Part shown: piece after piece, positions 1 through 12,674 of the stretch | Layout: every line of letters starts with the position of its first letter | Position numbering within the stretch: the stretch's first letter is position 1 | Source: Dioscorea cayenensis subsp. rotundata | Lineage: Eukaryota > Streptophyta > Magnoliopsida > Dioscoreales > Dioscoreaceae | Length of the DNA stretch: 64,000 nucleotides | Reading direction: 5' to 3' | Assembly (NCBI RefSeq): GCF_009730915.1 | Contig: NC_052488.1 | Span: forward strand, 21,074,305-21,138,304 | Made by a program: the position numbers and the translations under genes | Notes under the pieces: model-generated | Database searches by the model: none | The model's input: the letters and a program-made list of their open reading frames with translations, nothing else | What the model was told of the DNA's origin: nothing

Positions 1-782
1 ATAAGTATTTAATTTTTAATTGTATATATAGATATATAGATATATATATATAGATATTTTTTTTTTTTTGGTTGTTGTTAAACATGATTATCACTAACTG
101 TGGAATGGGGTTATAATTGTAGGTCAGACAGCCCCTCACAGGTGCACGTAAGAATGTCCTTAAAAAAAATTTTAAGAATGAACATGGTTCCTTATTGTTA
201 ACGCGGTTCATTAAAAATGAAGACACATGCATGAAGAGAATATTAATACAAGTATATTAAATATTAATGTCTAATGTGGGACAAACTAACTACACCAAAT
301 TCATTAATATATAGCACATGGATGGCCCTTGTGTTGTATAAACTTTATCTTTTTGTTTTTCTTTTATTATTCTGTGATTAATTATTTAACAGCTTTTTTT
401 ATTACCTACTTTCAGCGTAAATCTTTTATGATTAATCATTATTTTTAGTTTGATGGAAAAATGGATTAATCTATTTAATCTTATATTAAGAGTGTTAATA
501 TCAAAAATTAAGTTAGCTGTGATGATTTGGGTATCACTAACAACAATAATTAATTTCGAGTTAATTTGTGAAATTGATAAATATATGTTAAAATAAAAAA
601 TATACCATTAATACTCATCTCTAAAAACAAAAAGATAATTTCTTATCATAAGAATCCATATCCGTTATTAAAAAAATTAATATTTAAAAACTTGTTTTAG
701 TTAAAAAAAATAAAAAAATAAAGAAAGATAATATGGTTTGATTTTCTTTGTTCTTGATCCTCATCCAAACTAAAAGAAGATA

Positions 783-831
<49 letters not shown>

Positions 832-1280
832 GATTTGATTAATATCCACCCACTAAAACAAAGAGTGAAAAGGATAAGATACAATTTTAATATATTTAGA
901 ATCAAATATAAATATTGAAAACTAAACCCAAAGTGAATCAAGTTGACATATAAGTTTTATTCTGGAAATTAATTGAAAAAATCCAAAACCTCCATTAACT
1001 TCGTTTCCCATTGCTCATAACGTATGTCATTTGGCATGAGCTCTCAATTATTATCCTTTTAAATTGCCCACTTATATATAATATAAGTTGTCACTAATGG
1101 ACCATTTATTTAATACAAAAGTACGTACGTCCTACATAGAATATTTAGTAGCATTCCTAAGTCTACTAAACACTATGAACTTTAAATTAATTATCATAAT
1201 CCAATAATGATAATCACATGCATTATCAAAGTGGGAGGCATTCATTCATGAAATTAAAAATAATGAAAATAGGTTGGTAG
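1..1280. other. AT-rich intergenic DNA with a TAA microsatellite
   Basis: No gene-like open frame is present. A (TAA)n run of about 15 units lies at roughly 782-828. The poly-Ile frame read across it on the minus strand is a by-product of the repeat. Confidence 0.7.
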
Positions 1281-1625
1281 CTAGTGGGCACGGGCCCGTT
1301 AACTAGGCCCGGCGGGCCCAACTTTGCGGCACAATTCAGGTTTTGGGTGAACCGGACTCGGTCAGTGGTCTGGATGGGTCAATGAACCGAACTGCTTTAC
1401 GGGTCAACTCATATCTAGTTGTTGAAATTAAAACTTAAAAAGCTTGCACTACCCGACAGTTTAAAGGGTTAACGCAACGGGCTTCTCATGACCGGTAACC
1501 ACAGTGACTAATGTATGGTCCAGTTACGGGTGCTTGAACTGACCTAAGCATTCTATGACCAATCTGTATTTGCTTGGCGGATTTCAGGGCGGTCAAGTTG
1601 GAACTTACCCGTACTCACCACTAGA
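1281..1625. mobile_element. hAT-like non-autonomous element (short TIRs)
   Basis: The left end reads CTAGTGGGCACGGG. The right end, reverse-complemented, reads TCTAGTGGTGAGTACGGG, so the two ends form an imperfect inverted repeat of the TAG-type seen in plant hAT elements. The flanks GTTGGTAG (1273-1280) and GGTGGTAG (1626-1633) match at 7 of 8 bases, the target-site duplication length expected for hAT. The interior is richer in GC than its surroundings and has no transposase frame. The ends are inferred and could be off by a base or two. Confidence 0.45.
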
Positions 1626-1633
1626 GGTGGTAG

Positions 1634-3130
1634 AAATTCAGGTTTGGGCAAAACTAGATTTGGACAGCTATTACCATAAATAGATAAACTTATTATTCGG
1701 ATCTGGTTTTAAATTCATACAAACATAACTTGTTCAAACTCAGTTTATTTTAAAATCAGGTTATCCTGATGCTCAAATTTATTCGAATTCTATAAACTAC
1801 ATTTTCCATGAAAATAATATCAATCAAACAACTAGTTTTTTGTTTTTCATAGAAAATTTTCCATGAAAAAATACTCTACGGAAAAATTTTCTTTTCCACC
1901 CATTTTTCATGTTGTAATCAAACACAGCTTAAATGTAAAATAACAGTGTCAACAATCCAAAACTCAACTCAAATTATGCAAAAATCTAGTTCAAACTTTT
2001 GAAAGCATGGACTTAAAACAGTTGCCTTAAGATTGTGGTCTTTAAATTTTAGAGATAAAATGGTCCGATTACCATAATTTTCATGTTTAGGCCAGACCTG
2101 AATTTAAATCTGAACAACTCAATCATTTCTGAACTCAGTTTACATTTGCACAATTTTTGTCCAAGACAGTGTATTTCCACACCTACTCACCATTAGCGTA
2201 GCCTAATGTTTTACATTTAAATGATAAACAAAAAGAGTAATTCTGTCACCACTAAACAATAAATAATCACTATTTTATCCTCGTAACATATCTTTCATTT
2301 ACTGTTTTCCTCATTTCTTTATAAAACTTTCAAATTAATTATGCATCATATATACATATAAACAAAATAAAAAATATGTTATGGCTACATGCAATATACA
2401 TCTGCAATTGGCCTCTTCTGCAATGTATAAAGTAACTCTATTGATAAAATTTTTGTTTTTGTGTTTTGACAAAGTTGACGAGTGACAAAAGCAAAGCGAT
2501 AAAGCGAGTGCGGAGTGCAGCAGCTCACGGTGGTTTGAACGACCTCGGGAATAATACTCCTCGCTACGCAACCCCTGGAGGGTAACGGCAGCTAATTCTC
2601 ACGTAACTCCCACGGGGAACCCAAATACGACTCATCGATCAGTGTTCGAGAGATTCGAACCTCGAGATCTCTCACTTACAACTACGGGTAGATACTATCG
2701 GCCAAATTTCAATGTTCCTTAAAATTTTGTTTTTGAATCTAAATATTTTGCTATTAATGCGCATGTCAATAATATTTTTTAAGTGGAAAACAATTAAAAT
2801 AATAATAATAATAATAATAACTTACAATCAGCACCTTCGTAGCCACGTGGCACAAACGTTATGTGCGGCGAAAGAGGTGGGACCCATCTCAACATCATGA
2901 AGCCCAATCACACTGGACTGGGACTAAGCCCAGCCCATCAGCAATGCGAGAACAACAAGCCAGGTCACAGAGTAACGTCAATAAGTTACTTTCAAGAGTC
3001 CAAGAATCAATACCCAAATGGAAAGTATTTACAAAGAGATAAGCATGAAGACTGGCTGACCTGGCGCTAAGTAGATTCCAGCTGGCAAAATTCCGTTCAA
3101 TGAGCACCACTCCTTTGAGCTCATCCCGAT
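1634..3130. other. Intergenic DNA with degenerate repeat remnants
   Basis: AT-rich sequence with no convincing gene. A more GC-rich patch at about 2460-2700 looks like a decayed dispersed repeat. It contains a B-box-like GGTTCGAATCTC on the minus strand near 2650. A short (TAA)n run lies near 2798-2820. Confidence 0.5.
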
Positions 3131-3139
3131 GACGTGGCA

Positions 3140-3235
3140 CCAATCACGGCCTTTATTGGGCCCCACCCCAAGGCCCAATGATTGAGGACGGGCCCACTAC
3201 TCACCCACCCCACCCATCCATTAAATAGAGGCCCA
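3140..3235 (+). promoter_or_regulatory. Probable promoter of the DUF1677 gene: GGGCC (site II) motifs and TATA-like box
   Basis: TGGGCC/GGGCCC/GGCCCA motifs recur near 3157, 3172, 3191 and 3230. TTAAATAGAG at 3221-3230 is a plausible TATA box, about 290 bases before the start codon. In plants GGGCC motifs (site II) bind TCP factors and often mark growth-related promoters. The link to this gene is inferred from position. Confidence 0.5.
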
Positions 3236-3362
3236 ATCACAACTACTCGGCTTCCCCCCTCGTCGATGATCTCTCCTCGCTGATCTGAAGAAATCGTAGC
3301 CGCCGATGATTCCCCGCCTTATCGGATCCGGATCCACCCTCTAGAGACCCGATAACCCGGAG

Positions 3363-3434
3363 ATGTCATCACTTTCGGCCCCGGCGGCGGACGAGGATGG
3401 TGAGACCTCCGCCGTCGGCGAGGCGGCGAGGTAG
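3363..3434 (+). other. Upstream ORF in the DUF1677 leader (23 codons)
   Basis: An ATG at 3363 opens 23 codons and stops at TAG 3432-3434, 82 bases before the main ATG. It would lie in the 5' leader if transcription starts near the TATA-like box. Its codons are GC-rich like the main CDS. A role in translational control is only a possibility. Confidence 0.35.
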
Positions 3435-3491
3435 CCCCGGGATCGCATCCCAAAAGGTACAAATTCCACTTCGATCCCGGTTTTTCTTGGA

Positions 3492-3513
3492 TTAGGGTTA
3501 GGGTTAGGGTTTA
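3492..3513 (+). promoter_or_regulatory. Telomere-like box (three TTAGGG units) just before the start codon
   Basis: Three tandem TTAGGG copies followed by TTTA end four bases before the DUF1677 ATG. Plant teloboxes (AAACCCTAA) are common in 5' regions of growth-related genes, often beside site II motifs as here. Three units inside a gene leader are not evidence of a chromosome end. Confidence 0.55.
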
Positions 3514-3516
3514 CCG

Positions 3517-3930
3517 ATGTCGGCGACGGCGGTCGGTGAGGTGGAATGGGCCGCGTGCGAGTGCTGCGGGTTGAGGGAGGAGTGCACGCCAGCCTACATC
3601 GCCGGAGTGAGGGATCGGCACGGTGGACGCTGGGTGTGCGGTCTGTGTTCCGAGGCGGTGGAGGACGAGATCCGCCGCTCCGGTCGGCGGATCTCGCCGG
3701 AGGAGGCCCTCACTCGTCACGCTAGCTTCCGCGAGGCCTTCCGTTTGGCGGCACCACCCTTGGACCCGGCAGCGCATCTTATCGCCGCCGTTAGGCAGCT
3801 CGTCCGCCGTGGCCTCGAATCTCCGAGGGCGACGCGGTCGAACCCTAACAGCCCTCGCCGGAGGCCGGCGGGTAGCGGCACAACCGTGCTCGCGCCTTCT
3901 AGAAGCTGCTTCTCTACCCTTGCTCGCTGA
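3517..3930 (+). CDS. DUF1677 family protein (137 aa)
   Basis: An intact single-exon gene for a small, plant-specific protein of unknown biochemical function. The DUF1677 signature is clear. CECCGL at residues 14-19 is followed by EECTPAYI (22-29), and by GRWVCGLCSEAV at about residues 37-48. The cysteines at 14, 16, 17, 23, 41 and 44 are arranged like a small metal-binding module, although metal binding is not shown here. A later segment reading HLIAAVRQLVRR and then SPRATRSNPNSP matches the family's conserved C-terminal half. The length is normal. The ATG at 3517 is chosen because the family usually has a short leader before the EVEW-CECCGL block. GC content is much higher than in the surroundings. 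No frameshift is seen. Confidence 0.9.
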   Translation: MSATAVGEVEWAACECCGLREECTPAYIAGVRDRHGGRWVCGLCSEAVEDEIRRSGRRISPEEALTRHASFREAFRLAAPPLDPAAHLIAAVRQLVRRGLESPRATRSNPNSPRRRPAGSGTTVLAPSRSCFSTLAR

Positions 3931-5183
3931 GAAGTCGAATAATTCGACCCATGTACCTACGTAACAATACTTTTTCCTTTTCCTATTATTATTATTATTA
4001 TTATTATTATTCTTAATATAACTATAGCTATTTATCTAGCCTTTTGTGTTAAATACAAAAATGAATAAATAAATAATAAATTATCTATCTTTGCTGCTAT
4101 GATTTATATATATAAAAGTAGGAACTTGGAAATGGCAAACTATTAAACCAATCACAGGCATATTAAGGGGGAAAAGCAAGGATTTAATGCTTGTAGGTTT
4201 GATAGTGTGTACAAAGGGGAAGATGATAGCGGCCTGTCTAATTCTACTATGAAGACGTGTTCATGAGGATTATGACTCCCATATTGTTATATATATATAT
4301 ATATATGGTGTTTTAGATGGAATGAGACTCAACATGGATGAATTCTTGGTTTGGAAAAGAAAAGTCTATGTTGCTTGAAATCAATTGAGCTTGTTTGTTT
4401 GTTGGTGTGTACCAGTGCATCTCTAATTTTAAAAGGTTTGGAGTTTAGTCTTAGCACTTTTATGTCATGGTGGACCTATAGACAGAATTAGGTGTTAGTA
4501 AGACTGGTGTTATTGTTTTGACATTTCAATGTTATTAATTAATTTATGTATTTTAAATTTGTTATGAATATATATCATCTTGTTATATGATAAATGATTC
4601 AATTGGTATTACTTAAATTCTAAAGAGAGAACTTATATAATTTTTTTTTAAAAAAAAGGAATAAACTTTTAACGTAAATTTCTTTGTGCATGTGGTTTTG
4701 CACTGCACAAGCTACTGTGAAATTGACTAATAAAGATGTGTCTAAACAACCTCAACACCAATAATTTCATGTCCCCATTAACTTCTCATTATCATGCACT
4801 CAAAGTGAGCCATATGGCCAACAAAGACATTAAATCAGTGCTGGAGAGTCTCTTTCAATCTCAATATGAAATTAAATTCATGTGTCATCGACTCCCTCTC
4901 TCTCCATAGTTCATTGCAATAAGAGAGGCCCTGCATGATGTGAAATGTCATATATTGATTGGCTATCAAAAAGGAAGAATATGTTCCCTTCTGTGCTCCA
5001 CTATAAAATTTTTCAATGGTACTCTTTATCATCACACACAAAAGAAACTCTCCATTATAATCAAACACAAGCCTCTCTCCTATACATACCCAATATTACT
5101 AAACATTACAATTAAATATATCTAATAATTAATAACACTCACCTAACATCCAATTTATATATATATACGTAAGGACTTTGATC
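3931..5183. other. Intergenic DNA between two convergent genes
   Basis: Downstream of both the DUF1677 gene (+) and the lipoxygenase gene (-), so it holds their 3' UTRs. It contains a (TTA)n run at about 3985-4012 and an (AT)n tract near 4288-4306. No further gene is recognised. Confidence 0.6.
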
Positions 5184-8100
5184 TCAAATAGAAACACTAT
5201 TAGGCACGCCCCGGCACGTGACACCGGGTTGCGAACTCGGTACCAATAACTCGTACGGCAAGACTCCAGCTCCGCACCGATTCCGCCGACTCGTGTCCCG
5301 ATTCCGGTTCCCGATCTCCTCCTCGATTTCCTTCATCGCCACCGCGAACTCCTGGAACGCTTCCACTGCCTCCTTATCCGCCGTCCACGTGTGCGGCTGT
5401 TGTCTCTCCCCGAGGTACTCCTCGTCCGGCGAGTGCGTCGACAACGTGTCCACCACCGCCATGAACTTCGTCGCCGTCAACACTCCAGGCATCGCAGCGA
5501 GGAAGTACTTGTGTGGATCGCCGAGGAACTCGGCGTAGTCTTTGGGGTCCCGCGCCGACTCAGGAACCAATCGGCGCATAAGTGGTGGTCGGCTTGGGAC
5601 GTAGCCGCCGAGCGGGTATTGGCCGAAGTTTAGAGCCGCGTGCTGCGCCGATGCGAGCCAGATCAAGGTCGTTAAAATCGCGATTAAATCGTCCGGGGTG
5701 GACAGTTGGGGCCACCACGACGCGTGGCGCTTGTCACCGTGTCCCACGTGGATTGACTCGTTGTACCAACTCTGTAACTCTGGGTCGGACCGGACTGAAC
5801 CCGGGTTCGGGTAGTACGGTTTAATGTAGGTTCGAACCCATTTCTCGATTTCGAACCAGATTAGCAAGCCATCGTTCGCGTACGGGTAGTCATCAATGAC
5901 CAATCTCAGACCATGAGGTTGTGTTGCATCCTCCACTGCCATCCCTCTGCAAATTCACATCACCATGATATCACCTTAGTTAAAAAAATTCGGTTTATTT
6001 TTTTAAAAATTTAAATTAATACCTTCGAATCAGATCAGCAGGAAGGCCTTCAAGATCGAAACGCCAATGCTTATCATAATAATCAGCACTAATCTCCATG
6101 CAATAAGGGCCGGGAGTAAAGCAAGACTCAATGACACCATCAGCATTGATCAAGTTCTGTCTGGCCAATGCATTGATCTCTAGAGTGTACCGCATGTGCG
6201 GGTCTAGTAGTTTGAACACCGGGTGCATTGCGCTTAGCTGACGATGAGCTGCTAATATGAATGGCTCCATGGTAGCATGTGTCCGTAACCTAATAAAATT
6301 ATTAATGATAAGACTCACATACATACATGAAACATGACCATAAGTAAATGTTGAACATTTGGTACCAATGATTAACGAGTTGGTGAACTCCGGCATCGTT
6401 GGAACCAACATGAGCTTTAGCAAGTTGCCAGAGCCAGTTGGTGGTGGCGTCGCAAGGCGGTGTGAGGACCTGGCTGGGCCGAGGTAGGCCTGGAGAAGGT
6501 GGTGGCAATGTGAGCTCAATGGCAACCGGTTTCATTGTGCCAAGAGGAGTCAAGAAGTATATTGTCCGAGTTGCATATGCTTTCCGGTCTTCCATTGCGT
6601 TGATGCGGTCGATGAATGGTAAGTAGATGTCATGGTAGTCGAGCATAAACAGCTTCTCTTCTTGCAATGCCTTCATTGTTTTCGACATAATTAGTTGTTG
6701 TTTATTTATTTGGTAAATTGAGGATTGAAAATTGCGCGGGATTTGTTTTCTGATGTTACCTGTTCGATTGTCATTCCGTTGAGATTTCCGGCAATGTGTT
6801 GCTTGGTGATAGCAGATTCTGGTGGGCCGTAGATGGCAGGATCGAGTTTACTAATAGGTGGAAATACCTGAATTCGATAAGCATGATATATTTAACTTCA
6901 CACTAGATTTATATAAATGTATGTAGTAAGTGTATAAATTAAACATTAATGAATTTAACATGATGTATATCAAAACCAACGCACAATTACCTGAAGTTTT
7001 TCGATATTCACCGGGTTAATTCCGGCAAGAGCTTGCCGGCCAAACTCATCGTCTCGCAACCACGCAAACTTGTCCTCTGTAATAACCCATTTTAAAGCCA
7101 ATCAGTTCACCAAATTACAAGAAATTAATAAAACTCTTGAAGATAATAAATAGAATCAAAAAGCCAAACTTACTGGATAAAATAGATGGAGTATCATAGC
7201 GAAGAAGGCCCTCACTAGACTCTTGTATCTTCCTAACAATGGGAAGCTTGCGAAGAAGATGGTCTTGAATTTGCATCTTAAGTAAAACGCCTTCCTTATA
7301 AAGAAGATCAATATCATGGAATCCTTGAAAATTATGCTTATCACTGGATATAGTTGCAATCAAGGATGGTATTAAACTATGTAACACTGCTTTCAATCTC
7401 CCTGCTGAGAATGCCCCTTGTTTCAACTCCTCAAATGCTTCATCTCTTGGAACATACACTGGATGTGGCTTCTCTACTCTACTTTCAGCCAGCAAATCTA
7501 AAACAGCAACATTACAAACTTTGATTAATATTTTAGACCAAGTCTTTGTTTCTCATTCATATGTTGGCAAGTTGGCAAGTTGGCAGGTGTGGATTCCCAT
7601 TGACTACTTGGTTCAAGTTGGCAAATTGAATTCAAGACAATGCTTATAGTCAAAGAATGTATAACTTTTGAAGATTTAGAAAGCTCACCGGTGTCAGTTG
7701 GAGGACGGCCGGTTCGACAACGCCGAGGATAAGGGATCTTTTTACCACCTAAGATCGGTCTAACAAGCTCCGGCCCTTTATCAGGATTACCCAAATCGTT
7801 ATATGTAGCATAATCATAAACTCGATCGGAAAGCTTTCTGATTCCCTTTCCGTTGCCCCTTATCTCTTTCAGTTCCTTTTCTCTTAGCTCTTTCAATCCT
7901 TCCGGTGTCTCTGACGGCAAATAAGGCTGATAGAACAAATTTCAGATAATATATTTGGTTTGCATCTAACATAAATAAATACTTTATACGAAATTCACCT
8001 GATTACTGAAGAAGATTCTTTTAGTCGAGTGGTCTTTTGTAGATTGAACCCATGAATTACAAGGGAAGTGAACAGGACCAAACTCGAACCCCTCAATTGT

Positions 8101-8739
8101 TATACTCTCCAAGAAGAACTCCCTTTGGTGCCGATTCAATACCGTCACCGCTCCGGGAAGCCCGAAAGCTGTGTCGACGGTGAAGTCTGCCGTGTAAACA
8201 ACCCTCTCTCCCTTTACATTCTTCTTCTCATACCAATCCTTGATCACTGCCTCTCCACTCTTCTTCTGAATTCTAGTCTCTGAAAACATTTCTAACTTAT
8301 GTAAAAATCAAGAAAAACAGAGCATACAAAAAGAAACAAATTTAAAAAGAAAGAAAGTATTACTTGGATTGACTTCAGTGCTGATGAGCTCCAAAACTAC
8401 ATTCCTTCCAATCTTATCAGTTAGAGCATCAAGTTGTTTGACAAGAGCTTCCTTGAAATCCTCCTTGTTTTTTCGTCTCACCGTCACCGCGGCACGCACC
8501 TTAAGCTTTCTCGGGTTCTCGACAACCTTCTTTCTCACCTCCTCACTAACTGATGCCACTGGAGCTTTAACTTTGATTGATCTGCATGTTCTTCTCTGAT
8601 CTAATGGGAAAACAAGAGGAGAGTTATTGAAACAGAGCATGCTCTGTTTTGTTCCTCTTAGGAAAAGTGAACTTGAGCTTGGAATGAAAGAAGACTTTTC
8701 AGTTATGGGAAGGCCAAGAACTGCTTTGCAAGAAGCCAT
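5184..8739 (-). CDS. LOX: Plastid-type linoleate 13-lipoxygenase-like (9 exons, 915 aa)
   Basis: Oxygenates polyunsaturated fatty acids at the start of the oxylipin/jasmonate pathway. Exons (all GT-AG, in phase): 8364-8739, 7999-8279, 7689-7926, 7174-7497, 6991-7076, 6760-6867, 6366-6670, 6023-6289, 5184-5946. An N-terminal Ser/Arg-rich segment looks like a plastid transit peptide. A PLAT/C2 domain follows, with [11 protein letters not shown] in exon 2. The catalytic domain starts at about residue 220. All five iron ligands are visible: His567 and His572 in VHQLVNHW, His764 and Asn768 in SAQHAALN, and the C-terminal Ile915 (PNSVSI). Overall sequence is closest to the LOX2/13-LOX type; regiospecificity is inferred. 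The start at 8739 has a strong ATGGCTTC context. An in-frame ATG at 8904 would add 55 residues encoded partly by a GGT/CCA repeat and is less likely. No frameshifts. Confidence 0.93.
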
Positions 8740-8780
8740 GGATGGATCAAAGAGATTCAGAGGAAAAGCAAAAGGCTTTT

Positions 8781-8826
8781 TGGTTGTTGTTGTTGTTGGT
8801 GGTGGTGGTGGTGGTGGTGGTGGTGT
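8781..8826. repeat. GTT/GGT microsatellite in the lipoxygenase leader
   Basis: A trinucleotide run lies just upstream of the preferred lipoxygenase start. On the minus strand it reads as a poly-Pro/poly-Thr stretch if translation began at 8904. Its repeat nature favours its being 5' UTR. Confidence 0.7.
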
Positions 8827-8904
8827 TAATGGCTCTGTTTGGTATGTTAATGGCTTTTTATGTACTAGAGAAGAAGAGGGAGAAAGAGTCATCAAGAGCA
8901 TCAA

Positions 8905-11900
8905 CTTGGAAAGCAGAGAAGGTACAAGGTTGGTTCTTTTTTTAATTTTTTTAATTTTTTTAATTTTGATTTTTGATAGTTTTAAATTTTGTTTGTTTGA
9001 TATTTAAGAGGGTACAGTAAGGCTGGGAGATTTCTTGGCTGTTGCTGTTTTGTGGATATTAATAATTTTAGGTGAAAAAGGACTGTTTTAGATGGTTGTT
9101 AATTATTTAGTGCTTTGAAAGATTCAGAATTCATTGTTTTGTTATATTGCATATCAAGACCTTGATATTTCTAATCAGATACCTCAGTTATGGCTCACAA
9201 TTATTTTTGTCATTATTATTTAAAAAAAATCATAAATGATGTTTCACTAATTAAAATGAGAAAGATGGACAATGACAATGATAATTAATTGATGTATAAA
9301 TATTGAAACCAATGTCATAGGAAGAGAAATCTAAATGATAAATATTAATGAATGATATTTAAAAACATTAATTTAGTATAAGCCAAAATTATAATTTTGT
9401 GGCTTTTCTTCTTTTCTCGTACGTTGTTGTTATGTTATGTTGTACTTAGTTTTGTTCTTCACCTTTGGTGAGAGGACTGTTTTACTGTATCTTTTGCTAT
9501 TTTAATAAAGCTATGGTTTATCCACATTTTTCAAAAAAAAATTATAATTCTTTAATTTTAAGATGGTTTTTTTTTTAAATCAAAATACTAAATAGTTTTT
9601 AACCATGTTTTGAATTATTTATTGAATGGTATTTTTGGTTTTTCATGTTGAATGAGAGATGATAAGAAAAATGCCGGTTCCACTCAGAGCACTGACCAAG
9701 CTTATTTACAAACAAAAATAATTTCCTTTTTTTGAAAAAAAACAATTTTTTATTTATTAATTGAATTTTATTTTTTTTGGAAAAAAAAAGGTTTTAAGGA
9801 AAAAGGAAACGTGCTTGGATTTAAATCTATGTGCGAACATAGAGTTTGAGGGCCTGATTATTTTGAATTGACTAACCGGGTATTAAAACGAGTTAGCTTT
9901 GACCAAATTATTATTATTATTATTTTAAAAAAAAAATTTACGCTTTGATTTTTATTCTAGCCAATAGAGACCATAGATAGTTTTGTCCTCAATTCTATGG
10001 GCCTTAGTTAAACACTAATCTAGGTGTTTAATTATCATATATGTCTCTAATCTAAGATGTATTAAGATCATCATTTAATGTTTATTTTATAATTGTTTTA
10101 ACTTTTGAAAATTCAACACGAACATAACTCTCCATTTATTTATACACATTTTTTTAAATTAATATAGATAAAACCATAAAGAGACAAATATAAAAAAAAC
10201 AATATAATGTGTATTTTGAAGTAAATGTGAATTTCAATAATACTAAAAATTTATGAACCCAAAAAGTAAAAACTATGGAGTTATTTTTATTTTTTTGTCT
10301 TTTTGTTGTCTAAACGTGGAATTTTTTTTAAATAAAAATAAATAAATTATTATTTTTTTTTTTTAAATAAAAGAGAAGAAAGTATGATCAACCGCGGAAA
10401 GTTCATTGATGTGTATTTATGCAAATATAAATGAAATGAAATATTTTGTCTGGTTTCGTATATCATAAATAATTAATTAATCATGGTGAAAATAACCCAT
10501 CAACTACTAAAGACAATAAAATAACAAATCCATTTCTTTGAGTAGACATCACAATTATCTAGAATAAGACATTGCATTCACAACCATTTTTAAATTATAT
10601 GTATACTGTTTAAAATGTTGAATCTAAGTCAAGATATCATTTTCATATATATATATATATATTAGAAATGTGACAAGCATCAGAACCCAGAGACGTAAAC
10701 ATGTGGGAAGCAAGGCTCAACGCCGACCCACGTGCCCTCACCTTGTGTAGGACATGAGGTTCGATCTCAGGTCTTCCCCAAAACAAATACCCTACACAAG
10801 AAACCCAATACCAATTGACCCAAAGGCCGTTGGTATATATATATATATATATGAGGTTAAATTGTATTATTTTTTATTACTATTTTTAAAGAAGTGAACA
10901 AGTCACCTGTAAAAGATAAATAAACAAACAGGACTATTGGTATTACTAAATTAAATTGTTATTAATAATATGAAATCTCTTCCTATATTTAAAACATAAT
11001 ATATTTAACAAACTATGAAATCTCTTCCTATATTTTTTTATTTAGTTTTTTAATTTTGCTTTTGAAATTTTTTTATGCAATCTCACGCTATTAATATTTT
11101 AATAAAAATTTAAAAATAGTTTTGATATTAGTAATAACGATAAAAACATAAATTAACACCGAATATGAGTACAACTATACAAGTGGGAAAAGAATGAGCT
11201 CATCCTCTCGTGCCCAAACGAAAGTGAAACGGGAAGAGCCCAAATGTGTTCACGAGGTAAAATAAAAGTAATTTTATATTTATATTTTAATTTTAATTTA
11301 AAAGCAAAGATTTAATAACAGCGTTTTACTATTGCTTTCCTTGGTATTGAGAAGACCCAATTCATGGCTCAGAAGAAAGAGCACCAGTGGGCATTAAATT
11401 GGTGGTGGTCCTCTCCATCATCACTCAACTTTCACATGGCAAATCATCAACCATTTATTTTATTTTTATTTTTGTTATAATTCATTTTATATATAAAGAT
11501 AGATTGAATGGGTAAGATGACAACGAAATTTACAACAAATATTTAATTGATATTTTTATTATCATCCAGTGTTTATTTACGGAGCTTAGTAGACCATATC
11601 TATTTATTTATTTTTGATAAAATCGACAAATGACAAATCATAGAATAAATGGATATGAAAATGCACCAATTACTGTGATTTGATTGATCTCCTAGAAATA
11701 AACCTCCCCGCTATACAACCTTAGAAGGAGAACGAGAAGATTTTTTTGAACAAATCACATGTCAGGGGCTGACACATACAAAGAGTTACTATCTTAACAA
11801 ATTTGTGTCATCACTTTATTTGAGCCCAGGTTCGAACACACTTTTTTAACAAGAACATGAATATTCTATATAGGGATTCGATGTTAATAGATCAAAAAGA

Positions 11901-11989
11901 TTGTTGGCCTTTTGAATTTTGTTTTTGTTGACCTTTAAAGATGAGCACATTTAATTTATACAAGAAAATAAGCATATTTAATTTATATA
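8905..11989. other. AT-rich intergenic DNA
   Basis: Contains the presumed lipoxygenase promoter next to 8905, then long AT-rich sequence with no coding signal. A patch at about 10690-10840 has higher GC and is bounded by (AT)n tracts, so it is probably a degenerate repeat. A similar decayed patch lies at about 11600-11850. Confidence 0.55.
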
Positions 11990-12143
11990 TAAAATTGAAA
12001 AACTCTCTTTGATTTTTATAGATCTCCTTAATTTTCATAGATATTGATTTTTATATAGTTGAGAGTGAGAGGGTGCATACTTTAATTGAACCATTTTTCA
12101 ACAAAACCCTTGCGAGTGTACACGTTAGATTCTAAGTTGATTT

Positions 12144-12674
12144 TGTTGTGTGTGAGGAAGCGTGAAATTAGTGTGGCAATTCATCGAACACTTGATATGC
12201 AATATCAGAATACCTAGCAATCACACAATGAATGGGCAATGCAAGGGCAATGCAAGGATAAAATACAATCAATCTCACAAAAATAAAGTAAGAGATACCA
12301 ATTTAACGTGATTCGGCTAAAAACAAGCCTACATCCACAGGAGAACAATGCTTCACTATATCATGGGGGAATAACAAGAGTACAAGAGTACAAGAAATAG
12401 GCATAAAGCCACAAGAGGATTACCAAGCTCTAAGAAGTAACCTTACCTCAAAAACAAGGGTCTTACTTTGCTTTAATGAGATCAAGCAAGAACAAGAGCT
12501 CTCCTCTACACCACTCTTTCCACTCTCCAAATACAAGAGAATTCTCTCTCTTTTCTCTTTTTTACAACACCCAACAAACATAATTCTATATAAACAATAG
12601 AGCAATCTAGATCGTTGGATTAAAAGAGATCAAAATTTGGCTTCATCCCAAGGATATCAAGCCAATACTTAACA
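12144..12674 (-). mobile_element. Solo LTR of a copia-type retrotransposon with 5-bp TSD
   Basis: On the minus strand the unit starts TGTTAAGTATTGGC and ends TCACACACAACA, with the canonical TG...CA ends. It is flanked by the perfect direct repeat GATTT (12139-12143 and 12675-12679). A related LTR lies in the opposite orientation at 33530-34052. The unoccupied counterpart of this site is visible at about 33321-33345. The 61-codon frame inside is shared with the other LTR but is not a protein gene. Confidence 0.8.

Noticed and set aside
684..941. Poly-Ile open frame over the TAA repeat
   Set aside because: A product of the microsatellite, with no conserved content. The same applies to frames over the repeats near 18370 and 48190.
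2630..2700. tRNA-like B-box (GGTTCGAATCTC on the minus strand)
   Set aside because: No matching acceptor stem, D arm or anticodon arm can be folded around it; it is more likely part of a decayed repeat.
3492..3513. Telomeric repeats as a sign of a chromosome end or fusion
   Set aside because: Only three units, directly in a gene leader, which fits a promoter telobox better.
12420..12605. 61-codon frame similar to a frame at 33598-33795
   Set aside because: The similarity is explained by both lying in LTRs of one family; LTRs are not expected to encode proteins.
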